A stretch of DNA of 64,000 nt from Portunus trituberculatus (Eukaryota > Arthropoda > Malacostraca > Decapoda > Portunidae). Below the pieces are notes generated by a model. It was not told where the DNA came from. It saw nothing but the letters and a program-made list of their open reading frames with translations, and did no database searches. This document shows positions 12,663 through 25,353 of this stretch, one piece after another. Numbering within the stretch: the first letter of the stretch is position 1; every line of letters begins with the position of its first letter. Both the position numbers and the translations under genes were made by a program. The stretch is from contig NC_059283.1 in assembly GCF_017591435.1 (NCBI RefSeq), forward strand, positions 10,072,904 to 10,136,903, written 5' to 3'.

Positions 12663-13869
12663 CTCTTCCTCCTCTTCCCGTCCTGGTAAGTGGCGAGGCG
12701 TGGCGGGGCCAGCACGTGTTCAGCGCGGTAGCATCACCTGGGCCTCGTGAGGGGAGGCCACTCGCCCTATTATTTATTGCGACCACGAGCAGACCGTCAC
12801 ACTTCTGACATTACATGCCCCACGCCCTTGTTGGAGACTGTGCTGCGCCCCCGTACCGCTCCCCGACACTGAGTGACAGTGACGCCGGGCCGGGGAGCGG
12901 AAGGGAAGGGAGCGAGGGGAGGGAGGCAGGGCCCGTGAGGAGGGTGGTAGTGATGCATTATTGAGGTGAGTGAGGTGAAGCAGGGCGAGGCGACTGTCTG
13001 GCCCCGAGACTCTCTCGCTCCTTTCTGGTCTTCCCTGAAAGCAACGTCTAGAGAAGCAGTGTACATACAAATACGTTAGTGAGTTGTGAAAAGGAGGCTA
13101 TCTCTGACCATTTCTCAAATTTGATGGCCCTACATGTGCAGAAACTGCCACCTGTAGAGGGCCTTTGTTCTATACCTCTTGTTGGCTCAGGTCAGTGGCG
13201 CCACGTAAATCAAAACAGAAGTTACGTGTTTAGACCAAGAGTTATGAAGATTCAGTTTTGCTATGCCAAAGTAACTTTTTCAAGAATACATCGCCATACG
13301 TTCACAGCGTCTACATTTCCAGTACAGAAGAAGGCCTCCCTCAATCCTCTCCATTCATCTTTATCGGCTGTTTGTCTGTTAGGGCCCAACAATGACAATG
13401 TCTCTTGCCTCACTGTGTCTTTCACGTCCAACATGCAAAACAATCGGTATGTTAATGTTCAAGTACTCATTTACTCTCTCCAGGATGAAACGAGTGAAGA
13501 GCGATTGATGCACAGTAGCAAGGGTTCTAAAAATACACAGGATACGCACAGCAGCGGCAATGGTTCCGGTGGTTCCCTTGGTGTCCACACTCCGTCAGGC
13601 GGGAGATCAGCCACGCACTCCAGGCGAGGCGTGGCGGCGAGGCGGGCAGGATGACAGAGGAGAACAAGGCAAGCTGAGTGAAAACAAGCCAAGATATAAC
13701 AAGAAAGTGCATGAGCATCAACTCAAGACTCTATAATTCTGAGAGTCCTTTCGTACAGTATTCACCAGCTTTATAATTATCTTTTATACATATGTATATC
13801 TAGTTTTGGCTGCGGTACAAGCTTACGTCTTACCTTCATGACACGTATGAAAATAAACGAATCAATAGA
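12663..13869. other. Unique stretch, CpG-rich at its start
   Basis: Bases 12680-13060 are GC-rich with frequent CpG, unlike the surrounding repeats. At 13260-13440 one minus-strand frame reads DKDEWRGLREAFF, which faintly resembles the end of a LINE ORF; this is weak. A 191-codon plus-strand frame at 13079-13654 shows no recognisable domain and I do not call it a gene. Confidence 0.4.
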
Positions 13870-14212
13870 GCACCATGCACGCTCCCATGCACGCTCGCTT
13901 CCTTTGACTTTTTCCTCCACAGCGATGGTGAACATTTTTGCTGCAGCTCTTCCGTAAAGTTTGGATGGTCGGCCCCCGCCCGTGGCAGCGCAGGCAGATT
14001 TTTTAGAGTGACTCTTTGCTCAGGCTCATGCCGCCTCCCAAAGCTCTCCAAAGCGAATGCCGTCAAAGACAGGCTTGATGGGAAGCATGTGGGTGTTCTT
14101 GAACCCTCGGCAATAGCTTGAAAAATGGCCAGTATCCCGCAGGACTCGAACTCGCCTCCACCCTATCACCACGTCTGAGCGCTGACCGCCACACAGGCCG
14201 GCGCCATGGGGA
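13870..14212 (-). mobile_element. tRNA-derived SINE-like element (SINE-C)
   Basis: Read on the minus strand from 14212, a tRNA-like head carries an A-box-like gtgtggcggtcag (14182-14194) and a B box GAGTTCGAGTCC (14141-14152). An unrelated body of ~260 bp follows. The head cannot form a proper tRNA acceptor. Only one copy is present, so its limits are uncertain. Confidence 0.55.
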
Positions 14213-14510
14213 TTCATCCGCTTCAGGGAGTCACAAGGCCGAGTCACGAAGATGAGTCAGCATTGGTGAGGTGGTACAGGATCAGGACTGGACCATTAAA
14301 CAAATTTCTTAATTCTTTTCTAGAAAATCAGTTGTGAAAATAGTGTTTTGTTTAACAATGCCTCTTTTCATGACATTTAAACTCCTAGGAATCGCCGCCT
14401 TTTGAATCAGTAGCCATCCAGACGATTCAATTTTCAGAAATGATGAAACATACTCATGACTAACAAGAAAAAAAGTCCATATCATGAATTCAATCCACTT
14501 TTCAAACATG

Positions 14511-14652
<142 letters not shown>

Positions 14653-14817
14653 GAAAAATCATCTCTACACAATACGAATAACATTGTCACTAATGTGCTT
14701 TCGTTTCATCTACCACAAGTTTCTATAAATCATTCAACACAAATCTAACTGTTGTTTCCATGCAGGTAAAATGCGAGTATTAATCCACTATATCAACAGC
14801 AGAAAAAGAAAGGAGCT

Positions 14818-14970
14818 GTGTAGTAGTAGTAGGAGTAGGAGGAGGAGGAAGAGGAAGAGGAGGAAGAGGAGGAGGAGGAGGAGGAGGAGGAGGAGGAGGA
14901 GGAGGAGGAGGAGGAGGAGGGCAGGAGGAGGAGGAAGAAGAAGAGCAGGAGAAGGAAGAGGAGGAGAAAG
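14818..14970. repeat. (GGA)n microsatellite
   Basis: A TAG run leads into GGA and GAA trinucleotides, cleanest at 14865-14922. Confidence 0.9.
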
Positions 14971-15269
14971 ACTAGAACAACGACAAGTAAAAGCGAAAGA
15001 AAGAATTAAACCAGAAATACGAATGAAAGAACCTCAATCAAGAATCGTTCGAGCGGTGAGTGAAAAGATAAAGGCTGGTAGTACATTTCTCAGACAATCG
15101 GGACTAGGCTGGATTACAGGGAGTGATGAGGACCTTTAAGAGGGACAACATAATGGTGCCCCAAGAATCACCAATGCCATTTCTACCAGATAATTGTAAG
15201 GAGCTCTTCTAAGATTCACTACCAAAGTAAGGCGTAGTAGTAGCTCCTCTATTCAGTATCATATAATGG

Positions 15270-15860
15270 GTTTAGATTTCCTTCATTGTTCTCTTTATTA
15301 TCCAAAGCTGTATGTTTTATTTTTCTTTATATTTAAAGTTCTTGTATTTGTAATCATATATGTTGTAGGATTTCCTTCTTTTCACTTAGTTTTCCAAGGA
15401 TATGCTTTATTTTTTTCATATTCTTAGTGAAAAAGTCAAATATTGTTCTTGTATTTGTAGTTATATATGTTGTAAAATTCCCTTATATTCTTTTTTTTTT
15501 TATTATGTCCTTGGTAAATAATCAAATACAGTTCTTGTACTTGCAGTTATATATGTTGTAGAATTCCCTCATCTTCACTTTGTTTTCCAAGTGTAAGTTT
15601 TATTTTCTTTATATTCTCGGTGAAAAAATTAAAGTTTTCGTATTTGCAAGTATATAAGTTGGTGAATTCCTCGATGTTGACTTTACTTTCCCAGTTGTTT
15701 ATATTTATTTTTCTTTGTATTCTTGGTCTTCTGTCACTTCATTCAAACAAGAGGTGTAACAGTCCACGTATTGGCAATCAAGAGTTCCTTCACATGTTTA
15801 CTATATTTTTCCAGGATGTGTTAAGTCTTATTTCTCTTTATATCCTTCCCCTTCAGGTCC
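15270..15860 (+). repeat. Diverged satellite, ~85-130 bp unit, about 5-6 copies
   Basis: The block cttgtatttg...atatatgttgtag recurs at 15341, 15448, 15534 and, more degenerate, about 15637 and 15764. Each is followed by a ttcccttattttca/ttttccaag block and a tttattt-ctttatattc block. The T-rich unit has no coding capacity. Copies differ enough that simple-repeat masking would miss it. Confidence 0.75.
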
Positions 15861-15922
15861 TCACTGACTGACTAACATAACAGTATTTAAATTAGCGTCC
15901 TCTAGAATTCTACCGTATTTCC

Positions 15923-15924
<2 letters not shown>

Positions 15925-15983
<59 letters not shown>
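15925..15983. repeat. (CA)n microsatellite
   Basis: A perfect CA run of about 28 repeats. Confidence 0.97.
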
Positions 15984-15988
<5 letters not shown>

Positions 15989-16197
15989 GAAAAGGATAAA
16001 ATAAAGAAACCAATCACACAACGGAATGAAAATAGCCCAACAGACACTGACACTCAAAGCGAGCAAAAGTTTGTAAATCAGAACTTCTATTATTCACAGC
16101 TACCTTTCCGATTGGTCACGGGAGACACTAATTCGCGGTTAGGGGTACGAGGATCTTTCTCCCCACCCCACCGCAGGCACACACGACCTCCGCGCAC

Positions 16198-16537
16198 AGA
16201 GACAACTATCCGGGGTTTCAAGACAGTTTCTTCTTTTGATGAACTAGAAATCTTGCCAAACTATCACCAAAACTATAAAAATGCTCTTAAAAACACGAGT
16301 ATCTTCAACTGGAACCTTTGGAAAGTAGTAAAACCTTGAGCTCTCACTACGACAATTTTCTAAGGCCACAGATACAACTATTCGGGTTTTTAAGACAGTT
16401 TCTCCTTTTAATAAACTAGAAATCTTACCAATCTAACACCAGAACCATAAAAATGCTCTTAAAAACACGAATATCTTCAACTGGAGTCTTTGGAGAACAG
16501 TGATAGTGAGAGAGCAAAGTGTTTCAGAATACGAGCC
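16198..16537 (+). mobile_element. TIR-2 element, complete copy preceded by a partial copy
   Basis: A partial copy (16198-16332) and a complete one (16333-16537) lie head to tail. Both contain tttcaagacag/ttttaagacagtttct, aactagaaatctt and ccataaaaatgctcttaaaa-like blocks. The second ends gagagagcaaagtgtttcag, the inverted counterpart of its ctctcactacgac start. Confidence 0.65.
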
Positions 16538-16632
16538 CAGTTCTCTCCACCGCACCTCAAATTTTATATCCTCATGACGCCAGACACAGTAAGAAAAAAG
16601 AGAGAGACATGCTTAGCTAAAATTAAACGGTT

Positions 16633-16634
<2 letters not shown>

Positions 16635-16699
<65 letters not shown>
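16635..16699. repeat. (CT)n microsatellite
   Basis: A perfect CT run of about 32 repeats. Confidence 0.98.
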
Positions 16700-16702
<3 letters not shown>

Positions 16703-16739
16703 GGTGATGAAAAGACGAAGATAAAATGCAATAAAACAC

Positions 16740-17208
16740 AGAGAAGGAGGAAGATGAAGAGGAGAAGGGAAAATGACAAATAGAGGAGGAGGAGGAGGAA
16801 AAATAAAAAAAGAAGGAAGAGAAGAAGGAGGAGGAGGAAAATTAACTAAAGGGAAAGGAAGAGGGGAGGAGGAAAATAACAAAAGGAAAAGAAGAAGAAA
16901 GAGGAGAAGGAAAATAACAAAAAGAGAAGGAAGAGGAGGAGGAAAAATAAAAGGAGAAGGAAGAGGAGGAGGAGGAGGAAAAATAACAAACGGAGAAGGA
17001 AGAGGAGGAGGAGGAAAATAACAAAATTAGAAGGAAGAGAAGGAGGAGGAGGAAAAAAAAGGAAGAGAAGAAGGAGGAAGAGGAAAATTAACTAAAGGAA
17101 AAGGAGAAGGAGGAGCAGGAAAAACAACAAAAGGAGAAGGAAGAGGAGGAAAAATAGCAAAAGGAGAAGGAAGAGGAGGAGGAGGAGGAGGAGGAGGAGA
17201 AAAAAAGA
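16740..17208 (+). repeat. Purine higher-order array, ~40-50 bp unit
   Basis: Units of aggaggaggaaaataacaaa followed by aggagaaggaag recur about ten times with small changes. The plus strand is nearly free of pyrimidines. Confidence 0.8.
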
Positions 17209-17811
17209 CATATGAAAGAAAGTCAATTTTTCCTCACCAATTCACAATTTCATAGATTTTTCCCTATTCCTTATCAAACTATCCTGCAGCTCTTGCTTGT
17301 AACATCCTTCACCTCAACCCAAAATCCTTCACGTCAGATTCTACTTTCTCTACCTTCCTTCTCTTCCACAGCCTCTAAATATATTCCCCCGTTTTCTCCC
17401 TTTTTTTTTTTTTTACCTTCACTATTTTCCACCTTTTTCCTTTGCATCACTTATCACCTGCCTCGCTTCCTCCTCTAAATACTCTCCCTTCTCTACACCA
17501 TCTCTCCTTCTCTAATTCCTAACCGATAACGCTATTTCTCTTATTTGCCTCTACCTTCTTTAAAATATTGTAACTTATCCATCTCTTTTTCCTCTTTTAG
17601 CATTTTCTCCACCTCTATCTGTGTGTTCAGTTCAATTTGGCATATCTTTGATTATTTTGTAACCACTCTGAGGCATTTTTATCTTGTTCCAAAGCCACCT
17701 TCAACACCTACACTGGCCAGAAATTGCTACATCTATTCATTTTAATCACTCTCTCATTCTTGCGGATGATTATAAAAGTTTCATATCGCTAAGAAAGGAT
17801 TGGCAATAAAT
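17209..17811. other. Pyrimidine-biased unique stretch
   Basis: T/C-rich, non-repetitive. Short frames are not supported as genes. Confidence 0.5.
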
Positions 17812-18002
17812 AAGATGAGAGAGAAAAAGAGAAAATAAAAAAGAATGACAAGAGTATGAATGAGAAAAATAAAAAGAAGAAGAAGAAGAAGAAGAAGAAG
17901 AAGAAGAAGAAGAAGAAGAAGAAGAAGAAGAAAAAGAAGGAAAAGAAGACGAATAATAATATCAATAATAATAATAATAGAAAAAAAAAAACAATAATAA
18001 TG

Positions 18003-18063
<61 letters not shown>

Positions 18064-18310
18064 TAAAATAAAATAATAAGATGAAGAAGAAGAAGAAGAA
18101 AAGAAGAACAAGAAAAAAAAAGGAAGAGCAAGGACAAAAACAAGAACACAGGAACAAAAACAAGAACAAGAACAAGAAGAAAAAAAAAAAAGAAAACGAA
18201 ACGAAAAAGGAGAAATAAAACAGAAACAGAAACAGAACAACAACAACAACAACAACAAGCAAAAGAAGAAGAAGAAGAAGGAAATGAAAGCAGAAGAAAC
18301 AGAAACAGAG
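17812..18310. repeat. (AAG)n and (AAT)n block in A-rich DNA
   Basis: (AAG)n at about 17875-17945 and (AAT)n at about 17953-18062, followed by degenerate AAG/AAC-rich sequence to 18310. Confidence 0.92.
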
Positions 18311-18659
18311 GAACAAAGATGGTGAATAAGAAGAAGGTAAAGGAGAACAGTTTTACCCATTAGATAGGCTGACACTTGGCCCGGCTGGTGACTCAACGAT
18401 GAAGGCAAAACTGTCATGTCTTCCTCACTCATTTATCAAGAGGTTACTGGGCAGGAAGAATGGACACGTAGACGAGGAGGAAGAGGAAGAGGAAGAGGAG
18501 GAGGAGGAGGAAGGAAGGAGAGGGAAAAACAGCAAGAAAATGACCTTTTGATTAATAGTCTTTCCGGATGCATTAATTTGAGTCCTCTGATCGCCAGGAC
18601 TGTTAATGGTTCACTGGTTACAAATGGCGAAATGTTGATGTTTGTTTATGATACGAGAA
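18311..18659. other. Unique stretch with a short GGA run
   Basis: A GGA/GAA run lies at about 18470-18520. Nothing else is recognised. Confidence 0.5.
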
Positions 18660-19128
<469 letters not shown>

Positions 19129-19302
19129 GGCTTGGGTTATCCTGTTGAGTAATTTAGGCATCGCCACTCGCAGGGAATGACTGCACTCACAAAGCACTGG
19201 CAAGGCAATGAATACTGATTGTGTTGTGCATTCCATCAATTATTCATGATTTTCTATTGCCTCTAAATATTATTCACTTTGAGGGAGGAGAAGAAAATCG
19301 AC

Positions 19303-19523
<221 letters not shown>

Positions 19524-19719
19524 TCACTTCCACCCTTCTCTTCCTTCCTATCTCACACACCCTACCTCCCCCTAATCCCTTAATCCCTTTACTTACTCTT
19601 TTACCTTCTTCTCCTCCTCTTTCCTGCAATGTTTAAATGCTACACTCAAGTTTCCCACGCCCACATCTCTTCCCCCATTCTCTCATCCATCCTCTGTGAC
19701 AGACTTACTTTGACAGATT

Positions 19720-19722
19720 CCC

Positions 19723-19791
<69 letters not shown>

Positions 19792-19879
19792 AATTAGCAG
19801 CTCTTCTTTCCTTGTTCCCTTTCCTTCTCTTCCATCATTCACACTCCCTCTGCTTTGCTTAATCCCTTCCTGTCTCGTG

Positions 19880-19953
<74 letters not shown>
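19720..19953. repeat. Two (CT)n arrays
   Basis: (CT)n at about 19728-19788 and 19882-19953, separated by pyrimidine-rich unique sequence. Confidence 0.97.
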
Positions 19954-19957
<4 letters not shown>

Positions 19958-20544
19958 ACTTTTCAATGCATTTTATTTTTTTCTCAGTCTTCTGTTTGAA
20001 TCTTTTCTTTTTTTATTTTCTATATTCAAAATTTCCCGTCCTTGTCATAATGTTCCTTCTTCATTTTCCTGCTTTTCTTTTCACTATTTTGTTTTCTTTC
20101 TAGCGAGCAGTTGATTATTTTTTTTCAGTTTTTTCCTTCACATTTTTCATCATTCAATTTTTTTCCTTCTTTCCTTTATTATTTTCTCTTTTCTTTTCTT
20201 TTTTTTTATTCCTGCATCCTCTTCTTTTGATAAATCGACTTTTTTTTCATTATTTCACTCTTTTTCATTCTTATCACGTTTCCTTGTCTCTATCTTCTTT
20301 TTCTTCATTGTTCCTATTCTTCATTCTTCTTTCCATCTTCTCTATGTTAAAAACTGGTGATTTTTCTGAATTTTTAGCTTATTTTATTACGTCTCACATT
20401 TTTTTTTTCCAGTCAACCTTTGTTTTTATAAAGCCAATAAGGTTCACGCTCTTTTCTTGTCACAAATCAATCTTTTCCAAAATCTCCACTTTTATCACCA
20501 CATTTTACATTGTATCCTTGTCTCCTTAAGTTCTTATACACCCC
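19954..20544. other. T-rich low-complexity stretch, no gene
   Basis: A strongly T/C-biased plus strand without a repeat unit. The frames are F/S/L-rich and compositional. Confidence 0.6.
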
Positions 20545-20830
20545 CTTTTCCTTGCTCCTCCTCCTTCTCCTCCTTCTCTTCCTCCTTCTTCTCCTTCTCG
20601 TCCTCCTCGTCCTCTTCCTTCTCTTCCTCCTCCTTCACTTCCTCCTACTCCTCCTCATTCTCTTCCTTCTCCTCCTCCTCCTCCTTCACTTCATCCTTCT
20701 CCTCCTTCTCGTCCTCTTCCTTCTTCTCTTCCTCCTTCTGTTCATCCTTCTCCTTCTCGTCCTCCTTCTCCTCCTCCTCCTTCACTTCATCCTTCTCCTC
20801 CTTCTCGTCCTCTTCCTTCTCCTCCTCCAA
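20545..20830 (+). repeat. Pyrimidine array (CTC/CTT)n with ~50 bp higher-order unit
   Basis: The unit ccttcacttcatccttctcc plus tcgtcctcttccttct recurs three to four times between about 20600 and 20830. Confidence 0.8.
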
Positions 20831-21386
20831 TCCCGGAGCTGTAGTTTCCCTCCAAGACTGAATATACTTCCCTTTCGTCTCAAGAATTACATGTATTATT
20901 CAAGTCCAATCATGTGGCTTCGCGTCGGCTCTCCGGGATTGGGTAAAATCTGAGTGGACAAAAACATAGGCCACTATTGAAATTTCATTAGCCGGACTAC
21001 GTACTCTGGCTGGCCGGTGGTGAATTATTGTAAAAGGTTCCTATTGGTATTACAGGGAGGAGGGCAAGAGTACTGGGTGGCGGGGTAACGAGACGATATT
21101 AATGGGGGTTAGTGAACGAGTGGTTGAGAAGTGATTAAGGTTATGAGTTAGTAATGAATGAATAGATGGTAACTGTTGAAATGACTCGCGTTCGTGAATA
21201 AGGGGAAAGTTATTTAGTGGATTTGTTCATACACGTGACTGGAATTAAAAAAAAAGAATTAGAAAGGAGGAAAAAGATTAAAAAAAATTTCAGTGACAGT
21301 TTTAATAGAATGAAAAAAAAAAAAAAATGCAGCTGATAAAAAAAATTCAATAACAAAAGTTAATAGTTTTTAGCTATAAATATGAC

Positions 21387-21390
<4 letters not shown>
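20831..21390. other. Unique intergenic stretch
   Basis: Non-repetitive apart from A runs near 21250-21350. No gene or RNA recognised. Confidence 0.5.
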
Positions 21391-21466
<76 letters not shown>

Positions 21467-21600
21467 GATCTAGTTTACTATGTATCACTGTAGATAAAAT
21501 GGAAAAAAATACACAATTCTAAATACACGTGACAGTCAGGCCGTGTGTGTTAAAATAATAGAAAGTACAGGACCGAAATAGTGAGAAAAAAAGAAACACA

Positions 21601-21677
<77 letters not shown>

Positions 21678-21769
21678 CCGTTTGTATTTTCTTTTAGATT
21701 TTAAGTTTTCTACGAATTTCCTCTCTCCCGTTTGTATTTTCTTTTAGATTTTAAGTTTTCTTTACATTC

Positions 21770-21848
<79 letters not shown>

Positions 21849-21911
21849 CTGGTCTGGTTTACTTTTTTTACATTCCTGCTTTATTTTCCTTTAAACCTCC
21901 ATCCGTTCCCC

Positions 21912-21951
<40 letters not shown>
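21391..21951. repeat. (CA)n followed by three (CT)n arrays
   Basis: (CA)n at 21391-21463; (CT)n at 21605-21670, 21772-21845 and 21916-21950. Between the first two CT arrays a 50 bp block starting tcccgtttgtattttctttt is duplicated in tandem (tcccg at 21676 and 21726). Confidence 0.95.
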
Positions 21952-21952
<1 letters not shown>

Positions 21953-22212
21953 GCCCCCTCTCTTTAACGGTGCCCCAAATCTACTCAAACGTTCGAAGCT
22001 TCGTTAACTCCGAACTTTATCAGCGCACCCAGCACCTCCTCGACTTCTTCTCCCACGTATTCCTTTCCGAGAGAACCCACACGGCGGCTGAGACTTGTGT
22101 TGCTCAGTACATTAACTACTGGCCAGCCGACTCCCGGGGCTAAATTCCTGTAAGGTTTTCCCGCGCGTGTAACTGAGCGGAAAATGTATGTGAATGTCGA
22201 TGGGTGGTGTTT

Positions 22213-22502
<290 letters not shown>

Positions 22503-22656
22503 TGTACAACGATCTCCAAGGTTTAACACTCACAAAACTTGCAGGATCTAACAGGGTAAAAAATGAAAGATAGAGAAAGAGAAGAAGAATATTAGGGTCT
22601 GCAATACTACTAATGCTGAACACTCACCTAGTTGGCTTGACGGAATGTAGAAGACT

Positions 22657-22864
22657 CGACCCTTTCAGTACCACGTTTCCATATTCATCCTGCTTACTGT
22701 TTGGTGATTTTGTACGGCTTCAGAAACTTATGTGGGGGATTTAAATGGTGAAGGCTCTGGCCATTAATCTTCTGACCTCCATAGACCCTTCCTAATGTAA
22801 ATAAAATCGTCTAATCACACCTAAAACTCACGGTAAAAATGCATTCCTGTACTGAAGAGAGTAA
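22657..22864 (-). mobile_element. TTAA element, copy 5
   Basis: Starts ccctttcagtaccacg and ends gtactgaagagagtaa. The core is well conserved. The flanking TTAA is lost on the left and decayed to GTAA on the right. Confidence 0.75.
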
Positions 22865-22878
22865 ACAACACTATGCTA

Positions 22879-22879
<1 letters not shown>

Positions 22880-22963
<84 letters not shown>

Positions 22964-22968
22964 TGCAA

Positions 22969-23023
<55 letters not shown>
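22880..23023. repeat. (CA)n and (TA)n arrays
   Basis: (CA)n at 22880-22961, a short spacer, then (TA)n at about 22974-23022. Confidence 0.97.
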
Positions 23024-23029
<6 letters not shown>

Positions 23030-23156
23030 AAGGAAATGAACTAGAGAACTTAAGCATTATCACATTAAACACAGATACACGATGCAAGAACATTGAGAGA
23101 CTGCAAAATGGGAAGAAAAAATATATATACGCGAAGAGAATAAACAGATAAATAAA

Positions 23157-23157
<1 letters not shown>

Positions 23158-23221
<64 letters not shown>

Positions 23222-23575
23222 CAATGAAAAGAAGAAAAGGAAGAAGAGAAGGAAAGGAGGAGGAGGAGGAGGAGGAGGAGGAGGAGGAGGAGGAGGAGGA
23301 GGAGGAGGAGGAGGAGGAGGAGGAGGAGGAGGAAGAAGAGGAGGAGGAGGCAGAAGAAGAAGGAGGAGGAGAAGAAGAAGAAGAAGAAGAAGAAGAAGAA
23401 GAAGAAGAAGAAGAAGAAGAAGAAGAAGAAGAAGAAGAAGAAGAAGAAGAAGAAGAAGAAGAAGAAGAAGAAGAAGAAGATCAAGAAGAAGAAGAAAAAG
23501 AAGAAGAAGAAGAAGGAGAAGAAGAAGAAGAAGAGAAGGAATACGAAGACAAAAAAAAAAAGAAAAAGTAAATAT
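23158..23575 (+). repeat. (AAT)n, (GGA)n and (GAA)n compound array
   Basis: (AAT)n at 23161-23217, (GGA)n at 23257-23331, then (GAA)n at about 23370-23535. Confidence 0.96.
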
Positions 23576-23810
23576 ATAAACAGAAAAAAAAGCAATAAAA
23601 AACTTGCATTGATGGAAAAAAAAACCTGAGAAACTACCTGTAAAAAGAAACATAATCGCAAAAAGTAGAAGAGAAGAATGAAGTGTTTACTAAAAATACA
23701 ACTTTTTCATCGATTCTGAGTGATTAATTACGATAAGAACTCCTTGGTCGGTGTCTTGAGGAGTGAAGAAGATTTGTCACGTGTACTCGCTATTTCACGA
23801 GGGGGTAAAA

Positions 23811-24045
23811 TATTGTCTTGGCCTCATTGTTGTCTTGTCCAGCCTTCATTATTGTCTTGTCCAGTCTTCATTATTGTCTTGTTCAGCCTTCATTATTGTT
23901 TTGTTCACCTTTCATTATTATCTTTTCTCATTATTGTCTTGTCCAGCCTTCATATTGTCTTGACCTCATTATTGTCTTGTCCAGCCTTCAATAGTGTCTT
24001 GTCCACTTTCATAAATGTCTTGGCCAGCCTCCCTCATTACTGTCG
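23811..24045 (+). repeat. Minisatellite, ~26 bp unit, about 8-9 copies
   Basis: The unit cattattgtcttgtccagcc plus ttcatt is repeated with small deletions. It begins at tattgtcttggcc and degenerates after 24020. Some units lack parts, giving a mixed period. Confidence 0.85.
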
Positions 24046-25200
24046 CGTTACTGGTGTCTGTGAGCTGCGTGGTGGTGACAATTTGTTTTTAAGTTGTTTT
24101 TAAATTGAATCTCTCTCTTTCGTCCACTTCCACAGCTTTTCTGTTTTTTTATGAGGCTTGTAAGAACGCGAATCACACAAAGGTAGGCGAGTGTCTCAAC
24201 AGCAAATCTCACTAAACCCACAAACTGTTAAGGCGATGATGACAGAAACACGAAGCAACAAGAAACGCTCCAAAAAAAATCAACCCCACTAAGTCTTCCC
24301 GCCAACGCCGCGGCATAACGAGCACAATATTCATGAAGACGCTCCTTAAAAAACCGCCATTATATGATTCATTTCACTCTCCTAAGCAATACATTCCCAC
24401 CAAGCACCTGGCCAGCCGAGAAATGTTCCTTAGGTGCTCAACACTGCCGATATATTTCAGCAGTCGCCGTCAATATTCAATAAAGTAAATCTCTTTTAGT
24501 GTTATCGATTCCATATTCAGCGCAACCAACCGGCCGGAGCAATTTCTCTGGACCGGAACATCCGTTTATGGCCTGGCGGGCGTTGCTGCCTCCTCACTGT
24601 ATAAACCACAAGCCAAACTGGAATTAATGGCATTTCATCAGGCCAATGGAGCAGCCAGGGAGATATATCGCCTCATGGAGTCACTGCCGCCCACTTGGGG
24701 TCTCGAAGCACCTACGGGGGTGAAGCTACTGACGGCTGAACCGATGTAGCACTGAGAGGGAAAAAGAAGAAAAAAAAAAAAAAAACTGGTTGGGCTAGGG
24801 ACTGAGCGAGGCCTGACTGGCCGAGAGAAAAGGGACCAAAAACTGACGTGGGTCTAATGGGACGATAAAGAACCAGTGGTAGGGGACTGACAGAAGACTG
24901 CTGGAGACTAAAGCCGCGTCCAGACCACCAAGTTGTGTCCGCGAGCACAAGCGAGTAGTGTGGCCATTGATTGGCTTACCGTCTGTGGCCGCTAGAACAC
25001 GGACAAAGTGACTGTTTTGATATTTGTGAGAAATCACCAGACATTGCCGGCGACAGAACGGTAACTCCCTGTGGTTGATGTCCAGGTCTGTTTGGGTCAG
25101 ATGATACCGTGGGGTCAACACGTGAATTTAGCGCAGTTACGGGAACTACAAGTCGAGCTGTGATCGATGTTATGGACAGACCTTGATATTACGACATAAT
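24046..25200. other. Unique DNA; possible conserved non-coding segment at 24300-24720
   Basis: Ordinary-complexity DNA without repeats. The segment 24300-24720 is balanced in composition and rich in distinct motifs (aatattcatgaag, tatcgattcc, gaattaatgg). That resembles regulatory or conserved non-coding DNA more than the surrounding simple repeats, but sequence alone cannot show it. No gene found. Confidence 0.3.
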
Positions 25201-25353
25201 TGTGAAAAATCCTGTAAATTTGTAATGGCTTATAATTGGATACTTTTAAAATTCAACCTAACCCAACCTAACCAGGCCAACCTAACCTAACCTAACTTAA
25301 TGTTACTGTAAAAAAAAATCCTGCACATTTGTAATGGTTTGTTATTAAATACT
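25201..25353 (+). repeat. Short tandem duplication enclosing CCTAA telomere-like repeats
   Basis: The block atcctg(t/c)a(a/c)atttgtaatgg occurs at about 25210 and 25318, each followed by an ATACTT-containing stretch. Between them lies accta repeated, including cctaacctaacctaa. The CCTAA pentamer matches the arthropod telomere repeat (TTAGG); the run is too short and internal to be a telomere. Confidence 0.6.

Noticed and set aside
13079..13654. A 191-codon plus-strand open frame as a host gene
   Set aside because: No recognisable domain or splice context, and other frames on the opposite strand are open over the same bases. Part may be LINE relic.
25258..25305. A chromosome end or telomere
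   Set aside because: Only a few CCTAA pentamers are present, with non-repeat DNA on both sides.
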